Positions 1-7,094 of a stretch of 31,433 nucleotides of DNA are shown here, one piece after another. The notes under the pieces are model-generated. The model searched no databases. It saw only the letters and a program-made list of their open reading frames with translations, and was not told the DNA's origin. Source of the DNA: Canibacter sp052085365 (GTDB taxonomy: Bacteria; Actinomycetota; Actinomycetes; Actinomycetales; Microbacteriaceae); NCBI GenBank assembly GCA_052085365.1, contig JBQDFP010000023.1, positions 1 to 31,433 on the forward strand. The letters are read 5' to 3'. Position 1 is the stretch's first letter, and each line of letters begins with the position of its first letter. Both the position numbers and the translations under genes were made by a program.

Positions 1-96
1 AATCAACGTTCTTCGCGGTTTGGTGGGGTTTGAGAAGTACCTATGGAGGCCCACCAGAAGGTCCTTGTGCAGGTTGGCAAGAATGCTGACTTGTGA
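1..96. other. Window edge, no assignable gene
   Basis: These bases lie before a strong terminator at 105-141 and probably hold the 3' end of a rightward gene that starts outside the window. Two + strand frames end here, with stops at 87-89 and 94-96. The second frame also has a stop at 31-33. The third frame stays open but runs on through the terminator. None of the short peptides is recognisable, so the gene is left unnamed. Confidence 0.3.
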
Positions 97-104
97 CCTC
101 AACT

Positions 105-141
105 CAGTGGCCCGCCCTTGTGGCGGGCCACTGTTATTTAT
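105..141 (+). terminator. Rho-independent terminator
   Basis: A perfect 12-bp stem (105-116 paired with 122-133, arm CAGTGGCCCGCC) closes a 5-nt loop and is followed by the T-rich tail TTATTTAT. It lies just after the frames that end at 87-96 and would insulate the following lipoprotein gene from upstream transcription. Confidence 0.85.
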
Positions 142-167
142 AGACAAACTGTCGGAGAGCGTTTGCC

Positions 168-785
168 TTGAGTTACCACACCACGTCATCGCGTCAGAGC
201 CTGTTCGCTACAGTTTTGCTTATTTTTGGAATTGTGTTGGCAGGTTGCGCGGTATTCGAGGCAACAGATGCGCCTTCTGTGCCAAACCGCGACGCCCTCG
301 GTGAGGAGCTACTCGCCGAGCACAACTTGGATGGTCTGGGAGCAACCGAGATTGTTGAACGGCTCGACACCATGGAAGTGGCTGATCGTCCGGCCGACCT
401 TCTGGCGTCCGTGCAGCCCGACCTGCTTGTCCTGACAGATGACCAGGGGCGTGAGGCCCACGTCGCCATGCCTGCTGATGAAGTGTATGTTTCAATAGCC
501 CCGTTTCAGTCGCAAACTCACGACTGCTATTTCCATAGCCTGACTACGTGTCTTGGAGAACTCTCGAATACTGCGGTGAACCTCACCCTCACTGACGAGG
601 CGACCGGTGAAGTGCTTGTTGACGACGCAGACACGACCTATAGCAATGGTTTCATTGGCCTCTGGGTCCCTCGCGACATCGAAGCCAAGTTGACCATCGA
701 ATACGACGGGACGTCTGGTAGTGAAACCATCTCCACGGTGAACCCAGACGATCCCACTTGCATCACCACGTTGCAACTCACCTAG
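168..785 (+). CDS. cueP: CueP-like copper-binding lipoprotein
   Basis: Predicted extracytoplasmic copper-binding lipoprotein of 205 residues. The TTG start is preceded by GGAGAG about 8 nt upstream. A hydrophobic signal ends in a lipobox with Cys27 as the likely lipidated residue. The C-terminal half matches my memory of the CueP family of enterobacteria and actinobacteria: the SIAPF segment, a T-H-D-C-x-x-H-S-L-T-T-C motif (Cys120, Cys128, with His118 and His123), a NGFxGLWVPRD segment and a terminal PTCITTLQL motif (Cys198). Three such cysteines are the conserved metal-binding or redox residues of CueP, which stores or delivers periplasmic copper in Salmonella. The gene stands alone between a terminator and a convergent tetR gene. 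A possible -10 box (TATAGA, 139-144) directly follows the terminator stem. The assignment is from memory of the family, not a search. Confidence 0.82.
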   Translation: MSYHTTSSRQSLFATVLLIFGIVLAGCAVFEATDAPSVPNRDALGEELLAEHNLDGLGATEIVERLDTMEVADRPADLLASVQPDLLVLTDDQGREAHVAMPADEVYVSIAPFQSQTHDCYFHSLTTCLGELSNTAVNLTLTDEATGEVLVDDADTTYSNGFIGLWVPRDIEAKLTIEYDGTSGSETISTVNPDDPTCITTLQLT

Positions 786-810
786 CCGTAGACCGGTGGT
801 CCGAAGCCTG

Positions 811-835
811 GAAAACCGTTGGTGGTCAACCAACG
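811..835 (-). terminator. Possible terminator of the tetR gene
   Basis: A 7-bp stem (817-823 with 829-835, arm CGTTGGT, 5-nt loop) is followed on the minus strand by GTTTTCC. It lies between the convergent cueP-like gene and tetR and is placed to end leftward transcription. The T-run is short, so it may be a weak terminator. Confidence 0.4.
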
Positions 836-875
836 AATCGCGGGAATTCTCTGAGGTGAGCGACGCCCGTGAAAG

Positions 876-1520
876 CTAACTGACTGGTTCTGAACACCAC
901 GCGCTGATAATGCCTCGCAGCGCACGTTCTAGAGTGGCCATGCCGCCGTCAGATGAAGATGCTGCGGCCGTGCCCAGACGCGGGAATTGGCGCGCAATCT
1001 CGAACACGTCGTCCATAGACTGGCCGCCGGCAGCGGGAGCAGCCTCTGCTAACGCTCGACCGATAGTCAGCGCGGCAAGCGCGTTGACCAGTTGCACGCC
1101 CTGTTCGGGTGTGAGTCCGATGCTTCGCTCTAACAGTTGGAGCACACGTTCCGCGAGCTCAAGCGAGTGCTGAGTTGCGATGGAACGAGTAGCGACTAGT
1201 GGAAGCACGTTTGGGTAGCGCACGAGTCCGCGATAGACAGCAGAATATGCGTGCACGAGCTGCTCGGTTGCGTCCCCATCAGGGTCAATTTGTTCGACGG
1301 GAATTGTGGACCATACTTGTTCAACAAGTCCATCCAGTAGCGCATTTTTGTTCGGCACGTAGTGGTATGGCGCCATCGGGTCGACACCTAATTGCTCAGC
1401 GAGTTTCCTCATGGTGAGCTTTTCATAACCCAGTTCATCAACCAGAGCGAGCGCAGCGTCAAGTATGCGGTCTCGAGAGAGCTGGCTATGTGATTCGGCA
1501 GACGGGATCCTACGCGTCAT
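876..1520 (-). CDS. TetR/AcrR-family transcriptional regulator
   Basis: A 214-residue one-component repressor. An N-terminal helix-turn-helix of the TetR type spans about residues 15-62, including the family pattern ILDAALALVDELGYEKLTMR and a VDPMAPYHYVPNK recognition region. The remainder is helical and resembles the TetR_C ligand-binding class found in tetracycline-type repressors. The ATG is at 1518-1520 with a weak purine-rich stretch (AAAGAG) upstream. It lies 155 bp downstream of the ABC exporter permease on the same strand, so it is probably the local regulator of that exporter. A 15-bp symmetric site directly before the exporter ATPase (3549-3563) is the natural operator candidate. 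The ligand is unknown. Confidence 0.85.
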   Translation of the reverse strand: MTRRIPSAESHSQLSRDRILDAALALVDELGYEKLTMRKLAEQLGVDPMAPYHYVPNKNALLDGLVEQVWSTIPVEQIDPDGDATEQLVHAYSAVYRGLVRYPNVLPLVATRSIATQHSLELAERVLQLLERSIGLTPEQGVQLVNALAALTIGRALAEAAPAAGGQSMDDVFEIARQFPRLGTAAASSSDGGMATLERALRGIISAWCSEPVS

Positions 1521-1674
1521 AAGTTTCTCTTTCGTGCTCCCAGTCGTGGATGAAGTGTGACACTCGATTTCTGGTCTTTACGTCCAGCTTTCAGCGTAGT
1601 TGTTTGTGGCGGCACCAGAAAAGAATGCTACCCACCCACGCCCTGTTGGACCCAGGAATGTTGCCCACGAGGGG

Positions 1675-2562
1675 TCAATTTATTCCTCGGTTTTGTTTTG
1701 CGGGGCGAAAATATAGTGTTGCGACGAGCGCGAATGCCGTGGTGAAGCCAATCATTGCGCCCAGCGCGGGTGCTGCCTCTGCAAAGCCGGAATGTTCGAG
1801 ACTCAGCGTGCGTAAGGCATCGAGTGCCCAATACGCGGGGGATCCCCGCGCGGCGAGCTGCGCCCACGCAGGAAACGATGGCACGGGTGCAAGGGCTCCA
1901 CCAATTCCCGCCATGACCATGCCACCGAGGCTTGCGGCTATGAGGGCGTGTTCTGAAGAGCGGAAGACCGCAACGAGCATCACTCCGAAGGCGACGAGCA
2001 TCACTGCCAATACCAGCAACACGAGTGCGATGCTTAAGAGTGAACCCTGCGGACGGTAGCCGAACAGTAACGCTCCGGCGGCGACAACGAACGTCAGCTG
2101 GGCCAGCTGCACCAGAAGACACGCGGTGCTGCGTCCGAGTACGAGGGCTAGAGCCGAAATTGGTGCGGCGCGTAGCCGATCCCATGTGCCCCACTGATGT
2201 TCGCGACCGAAACCCGTGACAATCTGCTGCACCAGAAGACACGCGGTGCTGCGTCCGAGTACGAGGGCTAGAGCCGAAATTGGTGCGGCGCGTAGCCGAT
2301 CCCATGTGCCCCACTGATGTTCGCGACCGAAACCCGTGACAATCTGCTGCACTGCAAGGAACCCGAACAGCGCAGCGAACCCGGGCACTACTTGTTCAGC
2401 ACCGGTCGCCTCGGGGTATCCCGAGGCTTGCAGCTGCGCCTGTGCACCTGGGATGAGAAATGGAGTGAGTACGAGTGGCAGCACCGCCATCACGATTGGG
2501 CTCGCGATATCTCCCCGTTGTATCCGTAAGCTGGTACGCAGCACGATCAGTAGCCCGCTCAT
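1675..2562 (-). CDS. ABC-2 type exporter permease with internal 40-residue duplication
   Basis: Membrane component of a drug- or antibiotic-type ABC exporter, 295 residues from the ATG at 2562. That ATG overlaps the stop of the ATPase gene (ATGA), indicating translational coupling. Hydrophobic segments are visible near residues 22-40, 60-75, in each duplicated unit, and at four further C-terminal positions. A conserved-looking block QWGTWDRLRAAPIS occurs twice because residues 71-110 are repeated exactly as 111-150. Without the extra copy the protein would be 255 residues, the usual size for this family. The duplicated unit contains a hydrophobic stretch, so topology and function could be altered. 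Together with the frameshifted partner ATPase this suggests the exporter is decaying, or that this stretch is misassembled. Confidence 0.75.
   Translation of the reverse strand: MSGLLIVLRTSLRIQRGDIASPIVMAVLPLVLTPFLIPGAQAQLQASGYPEATGAEQVVPGFAALFGFLAVQQIVTGFGREHQWGTWDRLRAAPISALALVLGRSTACLLVQQIVTGFGREHQWGTWDRLRAAPISALALVLGRSTACLLVQLAQLTFVVAAGALLFGYRPQGSLLSIALVLLVLAVMLVAFGVMLVAVFRSSEHALIAASLGGMVMAGIGGALAPVPSFPAWAQLAARGSPAYWALDALRTLSLEHSGFAEAAPALGAMIGFTTAFALVATLYFRPAKQNRGIN
2106..2352. repeat. Perfect 120-bp in-frame tandem duplication
   Basis: Bases 2106-2232 recur identically at 2226-2352, giving a period of exactly 120 bp with no mismatch. The period is 40 codons, so the permease frame is kept. 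The absence of any substitution points to a very recent duplication, or to an assembly or read-overlap artefact. Confidence 0.95.
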
Positions 2563-3541
2563 TGTGTCACCCTGCCGGCGCTGCTCGAAGGAAGAGAGGC
2601 TGTAGGCTCGGGGCGGCTTACACTCCAGCTCACTCCGGTAAGTGCCAGAAACACATCTTCTAGACCGGGCTGACGAAGTTTCACGTCGACGAGGTCTTCC
2701 GGTCGACCGTCGTGTTCGCCGAGTGCATCGACTGCCTCGGTGAGCGCGGTCCCGGGGGAGAACCTGCCAGAACGCACAATGGTCGACTGATTGAGATGCT
2801 GCCAACCTTTGAGGTGCGGAGCTGCCGTTTTGAATCGCAATTCAACTGAGGCTTGGGAATGCTCACGTAGTAGCTGTGGGATCGAACCCTGGGCTGAGAT
2901 TCGACCGTTGTGGAGCACGGCTATCTCAGCGTCGAGTTCTTCAAACTCGTGAAGTACGTGACTGGTATAGAGCACTGCTGTGCCCTGCAGGGCCAGGTCT
3001 CGCACCGCCGTAAGAATACGTCGTCGAGACTCTAAGTCGGCCCCAACCGTCGGTTCATCTAAAAAAGTAGACCGGGCTTTCCGACAAGAGCCATACCGGT
3101 GTGTACGCGGCGTTGCTGTCCACCGCTGAGTTCCCCCACGACCCGATTGGCCTGATCTTGGAGGTCCAGTAATTCAAGTACCTCATCGACTCTTGCGCGG
3201 GCCGCTCGTCGTCGAAGACGTGCGAACTCCGCGAATATCATGAGATTCTCACGCGATGTGAGTGTGGGGTAGACCCCGAGTCGTTGCGGAGCGAACCCAA
3301 GGTGTGCGGCAGCCGCCACGCGGTCACGGCAAACATTAATGCCATGAACGTGGACGCTTCCAGAATCTGGCTGGAGGAGCCCGGTAGCCATCGAGATGAG
3401 GGTGGATTTTCCTGCGCCGTTTGTTCCCAGGAGCCCGAGGATGGATCCGGGTCTTAATGCGAGATCGACACTGTCGAGGACGGGACGGTGTCCGTAGCTG
3501 AACGTGACGCCGGAAAGCAAGAGAGCTGGAGAATCAAGCAT
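2559..3541 (-). pseudogene. ABC exporter ATP-binding protein, frameshifted in Walker B
   Basis: ATPase of an ABC-2 type exporter, in two overlapping frames. The N-terminal part (3541-3059, 160 residues) has Walker A (GTNGAGKST), a Q-loop region (FAPQRLG) and the signature LSGGQQRR, and ends at a TAG directly after GLLF. One extra T in the T6 run (3061-3066 on the plus strand reads A6) would join it to the other frame and restore LLFLDEPTVGADLE, the Walker B and D-loop. That frame continues through the H-loop (YTSHVLHE) to a C-terminal domain ending at 2559. The restored protein would be about 327 residues. As read, the catalytic glutamate and everything after it are lost unless slippage on the T run rescues it. 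The start ATG at 3541 lies 6 nt after a TAGAAT box, fitting a leaderless message. Confidence 0.85.
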
Positions 3542-3547
3542 GAGGTT

Positions 3548-3563
3548 ATTCTACAGTGTAGAA
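3548..3563 (-). promoter_or_regulatory. Leaderless -10 box overlapped by a TetR-type operator
   Basis: On the minus strand TAGAAT (3553-3548) ends 6 nt before the ATG at 3541, placing transcription start at or next to the start codon. The same bases fall inside a perfect 7-1-7 inverted repeat, TTCTACA-G-TGTAGAA (3549-3563). Binding there would block RNA polymerase. The TetR gene at the end of the cluster is the likely ligand-responsive binder (inference). Confidence 0.55.
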
Positions 3564-3599
3564 ACACTAGATTGCGGGGTGATTTTTGAGTACGGGGTA

Positions 3600-3621
3600 A
3601 AAGTTCGGTGAGCCGAAGTTT
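3600..3621. promoter_or_regulatory. Symmetric operator candidate, DtxR/MntR type
   Basis: An inverted repeat with arms AAAGTTCGG (3600-3608) and CCGAAGTTT (3613-3621) around TGAG; 8 of 9 positions pair. The size and the TGAG core are reminiscent of DtxR/MntR-family boxes. It lies about 90 bp before the metal ABC operon, so metal-dependent repression is a reasonable inference. No regulator gene of that family is in the window. Confidence 0.4.
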
Positions 3622-3648
3622 GATCTTCGTGGTGACTAACAGTAGTGT
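3620..3648 (+). promoter_or_regulatory. Candidate promoter of the metal ABC operon
   Basis: TTGATC (3620-3625), a 17-bp spacer and TAGTGT (3643-3648). Its -35 end touches the inverted repeat at 3600-3621, an arrangement expected for repression. A start near 3655 would leave a leader of about 50 nt before the GTG at 3708. Confidence 0.35.
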
Positions 3649-3707
3649 GGCTGATAGCGAGATCGATCGCAGATTACGTACGCCGTCTCAAACGTAAGGA
3701 GGAAGCG

Positions 3708-4655
3708 GTGGCCCGGCTTTCTGTTTGTCATTTTCACCGTGCAGCCCGGTTATGCGCAGCGGCAGCTCTGACCATGTCGATGACAGCCTGCGGCAGCCAA
3801 GCCGAAGTTGAGACGGACGCTAACGCTGATGATCGGCCAGTGGTACTGACAACTTTCACAGTGCTTGCGGATATAGCCAAAAATGTGGCCGGCGACGAAC
3901 TGCGCGTGGAATCAATCACCAAGCCCGGTGCTGAAATCCACGGGTATGAGCCTACGCCCTTAGATATTGCAAAGGCTTCAGAGGCAGATCTGATCTTAGA
4001 CAACGGGCTCGGACTCGAACTCTGGTTTGAACAATTTGTCGACAGCGCGGAAGCTCCGCACGCGGTGGTCTCAGAAGGGGTTGAACTCATCGACATCACT
4101 GCTGACGCCTACGCCGGAAAACCCAACCCCCACGCCTGGATGAGCCCGTTGAACGTGCAGATCTATGCGGACAACATGACCGCAGCCTTCTCAAAACTTG
4201 ACCCGTCCCACGCTGAGCAGTTTGAAGCAAATGCAGAAAAGTATAAAGCGCAGCTGCAGACTGTGCAGGACGAACTTACTGCCGACATAGCAGAATTGCC
4301 GAAAGCTCAGCGAGCCCTCGTGACATGCGAAGGCGCATTTTCTTACCTCGCACGAGACTCCGGTCTTACTGAGCAGTACATTTGGCCAGTTAATGCCGAA
4401 TCAGAAGCCACACCGAAACAGATCGCCAGTGTGATTGAATTCGTGCGAACCCACGACATCCCCGCCGTTTTTTGTGAATCAACGGTGTCAGACAAACCCA
4501 TGCAGCGCGTCGTTGATGCAACAGATGCTGATTTCGGTGGCACCCTGTATGTTGATTCGCTCTCAGACTCAGACGGACCAGTGCCCACGTATCTCGATTT
4601 GATTCGCCACGATGCTGAAACGATCGTCAAAGGACTTACAGGACGTTCAGCATGA
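3708..4655 (+). CDS. Mn/Fe-type metal ABC transporter substrate-binding lipoprotein
   Basis: Cluster A-I metal-binding receptor (TroA/PsaA/SitA family), 315 residues, anchored outside the membrane and delivering metal to the permease encoded two genes on. The GTG at 3708 is chosen because AAGGAGG lies 5 nt before it; the frame is open further upstream to 3645 but without such a site. The lipobox is MTAC with Cys28. Metal ligands fit the His-His-Glu-Asp set of Mn/Fe receptors: His78 (IHGYEPTP), His142 (NPHAWMSP), Glu208 (CEGAFSYLAR) and Asp283 (YVDSLS). The last three have the same spacing as in PsaA as I remember it. There is no histidine-rich loop as in zinc-specific ZnuA. The stop overlaps the ATPase start (ATGA). 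Mn is favoured, but Fe or Zn cannot be excluded. Confidence 0.88.
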   Translation: MARLSVCHFHRAARLCAAAALTMSMTACGSQAEVETDANADDRPVVLTTFTVLADIAKNVAGDELRVESITKPGAEIHGYEPTPLDIAKASEADLILDNGLGLELWFEQFVDSAEAPHAVVSEGVELIDITADAYAGKPNPHAWMSPLNVQIYADNMTAAFSKLDPSHAEQFEANAEKYKAQLQTVQDELTADIAELPKAQRALVTCEGAFSYLARDSGLTEQYIWPVNAESEATPKQIASVIEFVRTHDIPAVFCESTVSDKPMQRVVDATDADFGGTLYVDSLSDSDGPVPTYLDLIRHDAETIVKGLTGRSA

Positions 4656-5392
4656 GCGCATCGATAGAAGTGTCGCACGTTACTGTTCGGTACGGTGATG
4701 TGCTTGCCCTGGATGACGTGTCGTTTTCGATCGCACCGGGTATTATCACTGGGCTTATTGGGATGAACGGCTCTGGAAAGTCAACGCTGTTCAAAACTAT
4801 TATGGGGCTCTTGCGACCTGACCAGGGCCAGGTTCTTTGGGAAGGAATGTCTCCAACTGCGGCACGCAAACAAGCTGCAATAGCTTATGTTCCTCAGAGC
4901 GAAGAGGTTGATTGGTCGTTTCCAGTATCTGTTCGTGACGTCGTTATGATGGGCAGATTTGGGCATCAGGGCTTCACCCGCAGGGTACGGCCGATAGATC
5001 ACCAAGCGGTTGCTGAAGCGTTAGAACGGGTGGATCTGACCGAATATGCCGACCGACAAATTGGTCAGTTGTCGGGTGGACAAAAGAAGCGCGCTTTTGT
5101 TGCCCGAGGCATTGCACAGGGGGCTGATGTGTTGTTACTCGACGAGCCATTTGCCGGTGTCGACAAACGTTCAGAAGCGACCATCGTGCGGTTGTTACGC
5201 GAGCTTGCGAATGATGGGTGTGCTGTGCTGGTCTCAACGCATGACCTGCATGCGTTACCGAAACTTGCTGACCAGGCAATCTTGCTGATGCAGAAAGTGC
5301 TGTTTCATGGAAGTGTCGTCGACGCGTTGAAACCCGACAAACTTGCCCTCACGTTTGGTATCGATGTTCTTGACGACGGAGGTGACGGATGA
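4652..5392 (+). CDS. Metal ABC transporter ATP-binding protein
   Basis: Cytoplasmic ATPase of the metal importer, 246 residues. Walker A is GMNGSGKST (37-45), the Q-loop region is YVPQSEEVDWSFP, a block typical of Mn/Zn/Fe chelate ATPases, the signature is LSGGQKKR (140-147), Walker B is VLLLDEP (160-166) and the H-loop is VSTHD. Start and stop both overlap the neighbouring genes by 4 bp (ATGA), so the three genes are translationally coupled and should be made in fixed proportion. It energises uptake through the permease encoded next. Confidence 0.92.
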   Translation: MSASIEVSHVTVRYGDVLALDDVSFSIAPGIITGLIGMNGSGKSTLFKTIMGLLRPDQGQVLWEGMSPTAARKQAAIAYVPQSEEVDWSFPVSVRDVVMMGRFGHQGFTRRVRPIDHQAVAEALERVDLTEYADRQIGQLSGGQKKRAFVARGIAQGADVLLLDEPFAGVDKRSEATIVRLLRELANDGCAVLVSTHDLHALPKLADQAILLMQKVLFHGSVVDALKPDKLALTFGIDVLDDGGDG

Positions 5393-6267
5393 ACTTTGTT
5401 GACCTTATTCTCGAACCGCTGAGTTACGACTTTATGGTCAAAGCTCTCATTACTACCGTTATCGCCGCGGTTGTTTGTGCGCTTCTGTCGTGCTGGCTCG
5501 TGCTTGTGGGCTGGTCATTAATGGGTGATGCGGTCTCACACGCTGTTTTGCCTGGCGTGGTGATCGCCTATGTTCTTGGCGCTCCATTCGCAATAGGTGC
5601 CCTCGTCTTTGGCTTTCTTGCGGTGGTGCTTATTGGAACCATCAGAGGTACAAGCCGCGTAAAAGAAGATGCCGCGATTGGTATCGTTTTCTCCACGCTG
5701 TTCGCTTTAGGTCTCGTACTCATCTCAATCACGCCAAGCCAAACCGACCTCAATCATATTATTTTCGGAAATATTTTGGGAGTGTCGAACACAGACCTGG
5801 TCCAGATTGGCATCCTCGCAGCGATTGCCTTCGCGGCCCTGCTGCTGAAACGACGTGACCTCACTTTGTATGCGTTTGATGCAACGCACGCTCATGCGAT
5901 CGGGCTGAACCCGAAACTTCTTGGAGCGATGCTCTTAGGTTTGCTGGCGCTTACATCAGTGGTCGCCCTGCAAGTTGTTGGAGTCATTCTTGTCGTGGCA
6001 ATGCTGATTATTCCCGGGGCGACCGCGTACCTCCTGACGGACAAATTCGGAAGAATGCTGGTGATCGCGCCAACGCTCGCAGCATTCACGTCGGTGGTTG
6101 GCATCTATGTCAGCTACTGGATCGACGCGTCGACGGGTGGAATGGTAGTTGTGGTACAGGGGATAGTTTTCGCTCTTGTATATCTCGTGAGCCCTAAACA
6201 CGGACTGATTAGCTCACAAGTGAGGGCAGCACGCAGGCGACGTGACCGGGCTACGGCGTCTCGGTGA
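5389..6267 (+). CDS. Metal ABC transporter permease (ABC-3 family)
   Basis: Integral membrane permease of the Mn/Zn/Fe uptake system, 292 residues with about eight hydrophobic segments. Family-like blocks include GDAVSHAVLPGVVIAYVLG near residue 48 and VVALQVVGVILVVAMLIIPGATAYLL near residue 190. It ends in a basic tail. It is the last gene of the operon and converges on ccdA with only 22 bp between the stop codons; no terminator stem is visible in that gap. Confidence 0.92.
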   Translation: MNFVDLILEPLSYDFMVKALITTVIAAVVCALLSCWLVLVGWSLMGDAVSHAVLPGVVIAYVLGAPFAIGALVFGFLAVVLIGTIRGTSRVKEDAAIGIVFSTLFALGLVLISITPSQTDLNHIIFGNILGVSNTDLVQIGILAAIAFAALLLKRRDLTLYAFDATHAHAIGLNPKLLGAMLLGLLALTSVVALQVVGVILVVAMLIIPGATAYLLTDKFGRMLVIAPTLAAFTSVVGIYVSYWIDASTGGMVVVVQGIVFALVYLVSPKHGLISSQVRAARRRRDRATASR

Positions 6268-6289
6268 TCTCAGACTCCTTCTGTGCGGC

Positions 6290-7090
6290 TCAGCGGCGGC
6301 GTAGACGCGTAACAAGTAACGCTATTGCCGAAATTGCCAGGACGGCGAGAAGAACAACGACGTCGGGAATGTTCTGGGTTGATGCGTAGGCAGAACCTTC
6401 GAGCCGACTCTGTGCGGACGCACTCAGGATTCCGCCTAATGATGAGGTGCCGTTGGTGGCAATGAGCAGAACACCGAGCAAAATTGTTAAGCCGCCGCCG
6501 ACAAGGGCAGTCCAGCTGTTGCGCCAGCGGCCAATTCTGACTTCTCTGGGTCGTACGAGTTTCTTGACGAATGGCAAGCGCCCCCAAGTCAGTGCCAAAA
6601 TGAAGACAGGCAACGCCATTCCTGCTGCAAAAAAGAGCAGTACGATACCCCCGTAAAGTGCGTTCCCGCTGACCGCAGCGACCGTCAGGACCGCGCCTAA
6701 CAGTGGGCCCGCACACACGCCCGCAAGACCATACACGGTGCCAAGTGCATACACAGCGAGCGGCGACGAACTTGCGGCGCCTTGTCCACGATTTGAAAAC
6801 GGGAGCTGTATACCCAAAAACATCATCGTCCCCAAAATAATGACGATGATTGCTGCAATGTTGACAAAGGTAAACCGGTGAGTGCTCACAAACGCGCCCA
6901 GTGTTCCCGCAAGGACCCCCAGCGGTACGAGCGTAGTAATGAGACCAAGATAGAACACGCCCGTACGTGAAAGTAGCTGAGTAGGCGACGTAAACGCATA
7001 CGAGAAGAATGACGGAAGAAGCATCACCGAACAAGGGCTCAGAAGCGTGAGAACTCCACCAATGAGAGCGCCCAGGAAGCCAATTTCCAT
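6290..7090 (-). CDS. ccdA: CcdA/DsbD-type transmembrane thiol-disulfide carrier
   Basis: Membrane protein of 266 residues that should pass reducing equivalents from cytoplasmic thioredoxin to extracytoplasmic thiol proteins. The two conserved cysteines are in typical positions: Cys20 in LLSPCSVMLLPSF and Cys126 in GLAGVCAGPLLGAVLT, each in a membrane helix next to a proline or glycine pair. The protein is somewhat longer than minimal CcdA, with a connecting region around 200-240 and a last helix before RLRRR. The ATG is at 7090, 4 bp after the stop of the DsbA-like gene, so the two are one operon and probable redox partners. No haem-attachment genes (resB, ccsB) are nearby, so a role in cytochrome c maturation is not shown here. 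Confidence 0.88.
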   Translation of the reverse strand: MEIGFLGALIGGVLTLLSPCSVMLLPSFFSYAFTSPTQLLSRTGVFYLGLITTLVPLGVLAGTLGAFVSTHRFTFVNIAAIIVIILGTMMFLGIQLPFSNRGQGAASSSPLAVYALGTVYGLAGVCAGPLLGAVLTVAAVSGNALYGGIVLLFFAAGMALPVFILALTWGRLPFVKKLVRPREVRIGRWRNSWTALVGGGLTILLGVLLIATNGTSSLGGILSASAQSRLEGSAYASTQNIPDVVVLLAVLAISAIALLVTRLRRR

Positions 7091-7094
7091 ACGC

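Noticed and set aside
20..304. A plus-strand frame of 94 codons at the window start
   Set aside because: It runs through a perfect 12-bp terminator stem and into the cueP-like gene in another frame; no recognisable protein.
1628..2314. A 228-codon minus-strand frame with a repeated peptide over the permease gene
   Set aside because: It is a shadow of the permease; its internal repeat comes only from the 120-bp duplication read in another frame.
3059..3066. Programmed -1 frameshifting at the ATPase T6 run
   Set aside because: No canonical X-XXY-YYZ heptamer in the zero frame and no clear downstream pseudoknot; kept only as a possibility alongside mutation or read error.
6270..7034. A 254-codon minus-strand frame overlapping ccdA
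   Set aside because: Cys/Arg/His-rich translation typical of a shadow frame; the ccdA frame explains the region fully.
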